A stretch of DNA of 64,000 nt from Wenjunlia vitaminophila DSM 41686. Lineage in GTDB: Bacteria > Actinomycetota > Actinomycetes > Streptomycetales > Streptomycetaceae. The stretch is from contig NZ_KB904647.1 of assembly GCF_000380165.1 (NCBI RefSeq), forward strand, positions 51,755 through 115,754, written 5' to 3'. The notes under the pieces were generated by a model. It was not told where the DNA came from. It was given only the letters and a program-made list of their open reading frames with translations, and ran no database searches. The position numbers and the translations under genes are program-made. Of the stretch, positions 56,326 to 64,000 are shown one piece after another. The first letter of the stretch is position 1; each line of letters opens with the position of its first letter.

Positions 56326-58059
56326 GTGCTGATACGACTACTGCGGGCGCACCTCAGGCCCTACTCGACACCGATCACCGTGGTGGTGGTCCTGCAACTC
56401 GTGCAGACCCTCGCCGCCCTGTACCTGCCCACCCTCAACGCCGACATCATCGACCACGGCGTGGTCAAGGGGGACACCGACTACATCCTGCGCACCGGCG
56501 GCATCATGCTGGCCGTCACCGTGCTCCAGATCATCTGCACCATCGCCGCCGTCTACCTCGGCGCGCGCACCGCCATGGCGCTGGGTCGGGACGTCCGGGC
56601 AGCGATCTTCGACCGGGTGCAGTCCTTCTCGGTCCGCGAGGTGGGTCAGTTCGGCGCCCCCTCGTTGATCACCCGGACCACCAACGACGTCCAGCAGATC
56701 CAGGTCCTCGTGGTGATGGGGCTCACCCTCATGATGGCGGCGCCCATCATGGGCGTCGGCAGCATCCTGATGGCGTTGAACCAGGACGTCCCGCTCTCCC
56801 TCCTCTTCGTGGCGATCCTGCCGGTCCTGATCGGGGCCATCGCGTTGATCATCCGACGGATGGGACCGCTGTTCCGCTCCATGCAAACCCGCATCGACCG
56901 GGTCAACCGGGTGATGCGGGAGCAGATCACCGGCATCCGGGTGGTCCGCGCGTTCGTCCGGGACCCCCACGAGCAGCAGCGGTTCTCCGGCGCCAACAAC
57001 GACCTGATGGACGTCTCGGTGGGCGTGGGCCGGCTGATGGCGCTGATGTTCCCCACCGTGATGCTGGTGATGAACCTGTCCAGCATGGCGGTGATGTGGT
57101 TCGGGGGGCACCGGATCGACAGCGGGTCCATGCAGGTCGGCGCGTTGACCGCGTTCCTGAACTACCTGGCGCAGATCGTCATCGCGGTGATGATGTCGAC
57201 GTTCATGCTGGTGATGGTTCCGCGGGCGGAGGTCTGTGCGGAACGGGTGCTCGAGGTGCTGGACACCGAGACCAGCGTCCGGCCCCCGGCCACCCCGGTG
57301 ACCGCGCTGCGCGGCCGGGGACACCTGGAGCTCCGGGACGCCGAGTTCCGCTACCCCGGGGCCGAGGAGCCGGTGCTGCGGGGGGTGAACCTGCTCGCCC
57401 GGCCGGGCGAGACCACAGCGATCATCGGTTCCACCGGCAGCGGCAAGACCACCCTGCTGAACCTGATACCCCGGCTGTTCGACGCCACCGCGGGCAGCGT
57501 CCTGATCAACGGCACCGACGTACGGGACCTGGACCCGGCCGCCCTGGCCGGTCTGATCGGCCTGGTGCCCCAGAGGCCCTACCTGTTCTCCGGCACCGTC
57601 GCCTCCAACCTGCGCTACGGCAACCCCCAGGCCACCGACGACGAACTGTGGCACGCCCTGGAGATCGCCCAGGCCAGGGACTTCGTCGAGGCCCTGGAGG
57701 AGGGCCTGCAGGCCCCGATCGGGCAGGGCGGCGGCAACGTCTCCGGTGGCCAGCGGCAACGCCTGGCCATCGCCCGCGCCCTGGTGGCCAAGCCGGAGAT
57801 CTACCTCTTCGACGACTCCTTCTCCGCCCTCGACTACTCCACCGACGCCGCGCTGCGCGCCGCGCTCGCCCGTCAGACGGGCGACTCCACGGTGGTCATC
57901 GTGGCCCAGCGGGTGTCCACCATCCGGCACGCCGACCGCATCGTCGTCCTGGACCAGGGCGAGGTGGTGGGCACCGGAACGCACCACGAGCTGATGCGGA
58001 CCACGCCCACCTACCGGGAGATCGTGCTCTCCCAGCTCACCGAGGAGGAAGCGGCCTGA
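56326..58059 (+). CDS. ABC exporter half-transporter with degenerate ATP site, 577 aa
   Basis: The membrane domain (six helices, residues ~15-300) is followed by the ATPase: Walker [10 protein letters not shown], signature [15 protein letters not shown], and Walker [17 protein letters not shown], in which the catalytic Glu is Asp. That change marks the degenerate half of heterodimeric exporters. GTG 56326 follows AGGAAGG and gives [15 protein letters not shown]; the longer frame upstream lacks coding bias. Its stop overlaps the next gene's start, so the pair is made together. Confidence 0.92.
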   Translation: MLIRLLRAHLRPYSTPITVVVVLQLVQTLAALYLPTLNADIIDHGVVKGDTDYILRTGGIMLAVTVLQIICTIAAVYLGARTAMALGRDVRAAIFDRVQSFSVREVGQFGAPSLITRTTNDVQQIQVLVVMGLTLMMAAPIMGVGSILMALNQDVPLSLLFVAILPVLIGAIALIIRRMGPLFRSMQTRIDRVNRVMREQITGIRVVRAFVRDPHEQQRFSGANNDLMDVSVGVGRLMALMFPTVMLVMNLSSMAVMWFGGHRIDSGSMQVGALTAFLNYLAQIVIAVMMSTFMLVMVPRAEVCAERVLEVLDTETSVRPPATPVTALRGRGHLELRDAEFRYPGAEEPVLRGVNLLARPGETTAIIGSTGSGKTTLLNLIPRLFDATAGSVLINGTDVRDLDPAALAGLIGLVPQRPYLFSGTVASNLRYGNPQATDDELWHALEIAQARDFVEALEEGLQAPIGQGGGNVSGGQRQRLAIARALVAKPEIYLFDDSFSALDYSTDAALRAALARQTGDSTVVIVAQRVSTIRHADRIVVLDQGEVVGTGTHHELMRTTPTYREIVLSQLTEEEAA

Positions 58060-60038
58060 TGGGCGAGGACACCAAGCGGCCGTCCGGTCCCCCGCGCCGC
58101 GGCCCCGGGCCCGCCCCGGGACCAGGACCAGCCATGATGCGCGGCGGCATGCCCACCGAGCGGTCCATCGACTTCCGTGGCTCGTCCCTGCGGCTGTTGC
58201 GGCTGCTGCGGCCCGAGCGTCCGCTGCTCCTGGTGGTGCTGCTGTGCGGGATCGTCAGCGTCACCTGCACCGTGCTCGGCCCCAAGCTCCTCGGCCGCGC
58301 CACCGACCTGATCTTCTCCGGCGTGGTCGGCAGGAACATCCCCGAGGACACCACCAAGGAACAGGCCGTCGCCGACCTGCGCGCCGACGGCGAGGACAAC
58401 CTCGCCGACATGCTCTCCTCCATGGACGTCGTCCCAGGTCGGGGCGTGGACTTCGGCGACGTCAGCGAGGTGTTGCTGATCTTCGTCGGGGTGTCCGTCG
58501 CCGCGTTCCTGTTCGCCCTGCTCCAGGGGCGGATGACCACGCTGGTGGTGCAGCGGCTGGTCTACCGGCTCCGGGAGGAAGCCCAGGGCAAACTGGCCAA
58601 ACTCCCCCTCAGCTACTTCGACCAGCAGCCGCGCGGCGAGATCCTCTCCCGGACCACCAACGACATCGACAACATCGGCCAGACGCTGCAACAGGCGTTC
58701 AGTCAGATGGTCACCTCACTGCTCACCATCGTCGGCGTGCTGACCATGATGGTGTGGATCTCCCCGCTGCTCGCCCTGATCGCCCTGATCACGGTGCCGG
58801 TGTCGGTGCTGGTCGCCGCGAAGATCGGCAAGCGGGCGCAGCCGCAGTTCGTCAAGCAGTGGGCCAGCACGGGCCGGCTCAACGCCCACGTCGAGGAGAT
58901 GTACTCCGGCCACGCGCTGGTGAAGGTCTTCGGGCGGCAGAAGGAGGCCCGGGAGGTCTTCGACGAGCACAACGAGGCCCTGTACACGTCGAGTTTCCGC
59001 GCCCAGTTCGTCTCCGGCCTGATCCAGCCGTCGATGATGTTCATCGGCAACCTCAACTACGTGCTGGTGGCGGTGATCGGCGGGCTCCGGGTGGCCTCGG
59101 GCTCGATGTCGCTCGGCGACGTGCAGGCGTTCATCCAGTACTCCCGGCAGTTCGGACAGCCGATCACCCAGGTCGCCTCGATGGCCAACCTCCTGCAGTC
59201 AGGGGTGGCCTCGGCGGAGCGGGTGTTCGACCTGCTCGACGCCGACGAGGAGTCACCCGACCCGGTGCGGCCGGCCCGACCCGAGCGGGTGACCGGGCAC
59301 GTCGCCTTCGAGCACGTGTCCTTCCGCTACCAGCCGGACAAGCCGCTGATCGAGGACCTGTCGCTGTCCGTGGAGCCCGGTCAGACCGTGGCCATCGTCG
59401 GTCCCACGGGGGCGGGGAAGACCACCCTGGTCAACCTGCTGATGCGGTTCTACGACATCAACGAGGGCCGGATCCTCCTGGACGGGGTGGACACCGGGAC
59501 CATGACCCGCCCGGACCTGCGCGCCCGCATCGGCATGGTCCTCCAGGACACCTGGCTGTTCGGCGGCACCATCGCGGAGAACATCGCCTACGGGGTCGGT
59601 GACGTCCCCCGGGACCGGATCGTCGAGGCGGCGCGGGCCACGCACGCCGACCACTTCATCCGGACCCTGCCCGACGGGTACGACACCGTCATCAACGAGG
59701 AGGGCGACAACGTCAGCGCCGGGGAGAAACAGCTCATCACCATCGCCAGGGCGTTCCTCACCGACCCGGCGATCCTGGTGCTCGACGAGGCCACGAGCTC
59801 GGTGGACACCCGTACCGAACTGCTCATCCAGCAGGCCATGACCTCGTTGCGCGCCGGCCGCACCAGCTTCGTCATCGCGCACCGGCTCTCCACCATCCGC
59901 GACGCCGACCTGATCCTGGTGATGGAGTCCGGGCGGATCGTGGAGCAGGGCACCCACACCCAACTGCTCGCCTCGGAGGGTGCCTACGCCCGGCTGTACG
60001 CGGCCCAGTTCGCCCAGGCGGTCGCCGAGACGGGGTGA
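58059..60038 (+). CDS. ABC exporter half-transporter, catalytic partner, 659 aa
   Basis: A Pro/Gly-rich cytoplasmic tail (~40 residues) is followed by six membrane segments and the ATPase: Walker [10 protein letters not shown], Walker [13 protein letters not shown] with the catalytic Glu, but signature [15 protein letters not shown] instead of LSGGQ. Paired with the preceding protein this builds one consensus and one degenerate ATP site, as in TM287/288-type heterodimers. An insert of ~55 residues after the first helix ([34 protein letters not shown]) is typical of this subfamily. It likely exports lipids or drugs. Confidence 0.93.
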   Translation: MGEDTKRPSGPPRRGPGPAPGPGPAMMRGGMPTERSIDFRGSSLRLLRLLRPERPLLLVVLLCGIVSVTCTVLGPKLLGRATDLIFSGVVGRNIPEDTTKEQAVADLRADGEDNLADMLSSMDVVPGRGVDFGDVSEVLLIFVGVSVAAFLFALLQGRMTTLVVQRLVYRLREEAQGKLAKLPLSYFDQQPRGEILSRTTNDIDNIGQTLQQAFSQMVTSLLTIVGVLTMMVWISPLLALIALITVPVSVLVAAKIGKRAQPQFVKQWASTGRLNAHVEEMYSGHALVKVFGRQKEAREVFDEHNEALYTSSFRAQFVSGLIQPSMMFIGNLNYVLVAVIGGLRVASGSMSLGDVQAFIQYSRQFGQPITQVASMANLLQSGVASAERVFDLLDADEESPDPVRPARPERVTGHVAFEHVSFRYQPDKPLIEDLSLSVEPGQTVAIVGPTGAGKTTLVNLLMRFYDINEGRILLDGVDTGTMTRPDLRARIGMVLQDTWLFGGTIAENIAYGVGDVPRDRIVEAARATHADHFIRTLPDGYDTVINEEGDNVSAGEKQLITIARAFLTDPAILVLDEATSSVDTRTELLIQQAMTSLRAGRTSFVIAHRLSTIRDADLILVMESGRIVEQGTHTQLLASEGAYARLYAAQFAQAVAETG

Positions 60039-60067
60039 GAGCCCCGGGCCGGGCGGAGCGGCCGGGC

Positions 60068-60463
60068 CTACGGCTGCGGGGGGCGGCGCCGGTCCCCCGC
60101 GTCGCCTTCCCCGGGGGGCGGTGCCCCGGGCCCGCGGTCCGGCTCGCCGGAACGCGACCGGTGGACGTGCGGATGTTCGGGGTCTGACCGGTCCTGGGAC
60201 GGCCGGCGGTCCGGCCGCTGCCCCACGTGGTCCGGGCCGTGGCCGTCCGGGGTGCCCTGCGGCTCCTCGTCCTCCAGGTAGGCCCGGGGGGGCAGCCCGT
60301 GCCGGGGGCACTCGGGGTTCTCGCACGGGCCGGGCCCCCAGACGGGGACCACCGTGCCGAGCACCTTGCGGCGCTTGACCACCACGTCCCGCAGGGGTTG
60401 GTGGCAGACGGCGCAGACATAGGCCCCACGCGGCACCAGCCGCGGATCTTCCTTACCGGCCAT
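60068..60463 (-). CDS. Hypothetical zinc-ribbon-like protein, 131 aa
   Basis: MAGKEDPRLVPRGAYVCAVCHQPLRDVVVKRRKVLGTV and GPCENPECPRHGLPPRAYL contain CxxC and CxxxxC pairs that could bind zinc. The last ~70 residues are charged and disordered (HGPDHVGQRPDRRPSQDRSDPE). GGTGGGGG precedes the ATG at 60463. I do not recognise a named family. It converges on the ABC operon's end. Confidence 0.6.
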   Translation of the reverse strand: MAGKEDPRLVPRGAYVCAVCHQPLRDVVVKRRKVLGTVVPVWGPGPCENPECPRHGLPPRAYLEDEEPQGTPDGHGPDHVGQRPDRRPSQDRSDPEHPHVHRSRSGEPDRGPGAPPPGEGDAGDRRRPPQP

Positions 60464-60505
60464 GCCCCCACCGTACGACCGCCTCCCTGCCCCTGCCACC
60501 GCGGT

Positions 60506-60536
60506 CGGGCCGGCCACGTGTCACGTGGCCGGCCCG
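60506..60536 (-). terminator. pheST operon terminator
   Basis: CGGGCCGGCCACGTG and its exact reverse complement are separated by a single T, 66 bp after the pheT stop. Confidence 0.8.
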
Positions 60537-60601
60537 CATCCCGGTGCCGGGGACCCGGGGGCCGGGACCCGGGGCCGCCCTCGACGGGCGGGCGCTGGTG
60601 G

Positions 60602-63108
60602 TCAGGCGCCGCGCAGGACCGCCGCCGTCCGCTGCTGGGCCGCGCGCACCGCGGCGTCACGGGCGCGGGTGGCCTCCTCCACGGTGAGCGTCCGGTCCTG
60701 GGCCCGGAACCGCAGCGCGTACGCCAGCGACTTGCGACCCTCGCCGAGCTGCTCGCCGGTGAACACGTCGAACAGCCGCAGCGACTCCAACAGCTCGCCC
60801 GCGCCCTCCCGCAGCGCCGCCTCCACCTCGGCGGCCGGAACGTCGGCGTCCACCACCAGTGCCACGTCCTGGGTGGCCACCGGGTAGGTGGAGAGCCTGG
60901 GGGCCTGGACGGGCCCGGAGCCGGCCGCCGCCAGGGCGTCCAGGTCCAGCTCCATGGCGCAGGTCCGCTCCGGCAGGTGCAGCGCCTTGATCGCCCTGGG
61001 GTGCAGCTCCCCGGCGTGGCCGATCACCCGACCGTCCACCACCAGCTCGGCGCAGCGGCCGGGGTGCCAGGGCTGGTACCTGCCCTGCCGCACGACCAAC
61101 GGTGCGCCCGCGGCCTCGGCCACGGTGACCGCGGCCCGCACGGCGTCCGCCCAGCCCGCCGGGTGGCCGGGACCCCACCAGCCGGCCCGCTCCCGGGCCC
61201 CGGCGAGGACCACGGCGACGTGCCGGGGCTGCTCGGGCAGGGACGCGTCCAACTTCGCCAGCTCCTCCGCGGTGGGCCGTCGGTCCACCGGGAGGGGGGG
61301 TGCCGCCGGGGCGTCCGGGCGGGGGAGGAAGACCAGGCCCGTCTCGAACAGGGCGAGGTCGCGCATCCCGCGACCCTCGTTGCGGCGGAGCGCGGCGAGC
61401 AGGCCCGGCAGCAGGGTGGTGCGCAGCCCCGGCTCCTCCTCGGAGATCGGGTTGACCAGCCGCACCGTGGACCGGCGGGGGTCGTCGGCGTCCAGCCCCA
61501 GACCGTCCAGCGCGGCGGGTCCGAGGAACGGGTACGTGGGCGCCTCCACGTAGCCGGAGCCGGCGAGCACCCGGCCCACCCGGCGGTGCAGCCGCTGGGC
61601 CTCGGTGAGACCGCGGCCCGCCGGGGGCTTGGGCAGGGTGGAGGGCAGCTTCTGGTAGCCCTCGAGCCGGATGACCTCCTCGGCCAGGTCGTTGGGGTCG
61701 GTGAGGTCCGGCCGCCAGCTCGGGACGGTGACCACCAGCTTGTCCGTGCCGTACACGTCGCAGCCGACGTCCTGGAGGCGTCGGGCGACGGTCTCGCGGC
61801 CGTACTCGGTGCCCGCCACCCGGTCGGGGTGGTCGGCCGGCATGGTGATGGTCCGGGGGGCCGAGGGGGTGACGACCTCGGTGACGCCGGGTTCCGCGGT
61901 GCCGCCGCCGAGCAGGACCAGCAGGTCCGCCGCGCGCTGGGCGGCTGCCCGGCTCGCCAGCGGGTCCACTCCGCGCTCGAACCTGCGGGACGCCTCGGTG
62001 AGCAGGCGGTGGCGGCGGGCGGACCGGCTGACGGCCACCGGGTCGAAGTGCGCCGCCTCGATCACCACGGAGGTGGTGCCCAGCGGGCCGGTCGGCCCCG
62101 TGTCCCCGACGGCGATCTCGGTGGACTCCCCGCCCATGACGCCGGCCAGGCCGATCGGCCCGGAGTCGTCGGTGATCAGCAGGTCCTCCGGGTCCAGCGT
62201 CCGCTCCGCGCCGTCCAGGGTGGTGAGCTTCTCCCCCGGACGGGCCCGGCGCACCACGATCGGCCCGGTCAGCCTGGTGCGGTCGTACGCGTGGAGCGGC
62301 TGGCCGAGCTCCAGCATCACGTAGTTGGTGATGTCCACGACCAGCGAGATCGGGCGCATCCCGGCCTTCTGCAGCCTGCGCTGCATCCAGATCGGGGACT
62401 GCGCCTCGTGGTCGATGCCGACGACGGTCCTGGCGGTGAACCGGTCGCAGGCCATGGGGTCCTCCACCCGGACCGGGTAGCCGCCGGGGGTCGGACCGGG
62501 GACGTCGAGCAGGGCCGGGTCGCGCAGCGGCACCCCGTAGGCGACGGCCGCCTCCCGGGCCACCCCGCGCAGGCACAGGGCGTAGCCGCGGTCCGGGGTG
62601 ACCGCGATGTCCAGCACCTCGTCGGCCAGCTCGAGCAGTTCGACGGCGTCGGCGCCCACCTCGCACTGGCCGGGCAGGATGAGGATGCCGTCGTGGTCGT
62701 CCCCCATGCCCAGTTCCCGGGCGGAGCAGATCATGCCCTCGGAGACCTTGCCGTAGGTCTTGCGCGCGGTGATCTGGAACCCTCCGGGCAGTACGCCGCC
62801 GGGCAGGATCACCGCCACCTTGTCGCCCTCGGCGAAGTTGGTGGCGCCGCAGATGATGTTCTGCGGGTCACCGGTGCCGTTGGCGTCGCCGACGTCCACC
62901 TGGCAGTACCGGATGGGCTTCTTGAACCCGGTCAGTTCCTCGATGTGCAGGACCTGGCCCACCACCAGGGGGCCCTTGAGGTCGGCGCCGAGGGTCAGCA
63001 CCGTCTCGACCTCGAGCCCGGCGTCGATGAGCCGGGCGGCGACGCCGCGGCCGGTCTCCCCGGCGGGGAGCTCGACGTACTCCCGCAGCCACGAAAGCGG
63101 GATCCGCA

Positions 63109-63109
<1 letters not shown>
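60602..63109 (-). CDS. pheT: Phenylalanyl-tRNA synthetase beta subunit, 835 aa
   Basis: [15 protein letters not shown] opens the protein. The EMAP-like tRNA-binding domain follows ([54 protein letters not shown]). [23 protein letters not shown] begins the B3/B4 editing region. The C-terminal ferredoxin-like anticodon domain ends [30 protein letters not shown]. It pairs with PheS to charge tRNA-Phe and edits Tyr. ATG 63109 overlaps the pheS stop (TGATG). Confidence 0.97.

Positions 63110-64000
<891 letters not shown>

Overview
The window looks like chromosomal DNA of a Streptomyces-type actinomycete. It is very GC-rich, codon third positions are almost all G or C, and GTG starts and 1- or 4-base start/stop overlaps are common. 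It encodes the sporulation regulator SsgB, found only in morphologically complex actinomycetes, together with an arginine cluster, cobalamin genes and pheST in an arrangement familiar from streptomycetes. From memory, the order ssgB ... cob ... met ... arg ... pheST resembles one arm of other Streptomyces chromosomes; no alignment was run.

Layout. 0-3.4 kb: the 5' part of a hypothetical gene, a DUF4365-like gene, a MarR/DUF3179 operon behind a striking 15-bp tandem operator array, and two identical tRNA-Val(CAC) genes. 3.4-11.2 kb: a PGPGW membrane protein, ssgB, a CGNR zinc-finger protein, a thioredoxin-fold protein, a double-GNAT protein, a class IV PLP enzyme, the tRNA cluster Gly-Cys-Val-Val, and small housekeeping hypotheticals. 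11.8-18.0 kb: a membrane Ser/Thr kinase, then a MaoC/acyl-CoA dehydrogenase/acyl-CoA dehydrogenase/TetR operon. 18.0-26.3 kb: an rRNA methyltransferase-like gene and cobalamin/siroheme genes (cobA/cysG, a giant bluB-cobT fusion, cbiET). 26.5-34.7 kb: a GNAT, a SAM methyltransferase, metNIQ, AIM24, HAD, GNAT and DUF427 proteins. 34.8-42.7 kb: argCJBDR, argG and argH, with ARG-box-like promoters upstream of argC and argG.

42.8-53.2 kb is the accessory part. It contains an aminoglycoside/lincosamide-type nucleotidyltransferase fused to a GNAT domain, decayed gene fragments, a protein kinase fused to an Hsp70, a MarR/quinone-reductase divergon, a truncated IS630 transposase, IS5-like transposase scraps, and an ArsR/MFS divergon with a perfect palindromic operator. 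53.4-64 kb returns to ordinary chromosome: DUF1918, a GHL10-type glycoside hydrolase, a 3-hydroxyacyl-CoA dehydrogenase, a heterodimeric ABC exporter behind a SoxR/MerR-type promoter, and pheT with the 3' part of pheS.

The most noteworthy items are the kinase-Hsp70 fusion in the IS-scarred segment, the nucleotidyltransferase-GNAT fusion beside argC, the four-unit operator array before the MarR gene, the SoxR-like box before the ABC exporter, and the roughly 925-residue disordered extension on BluB-CobT. All family assignments come from reading motifs; no database search was possible.
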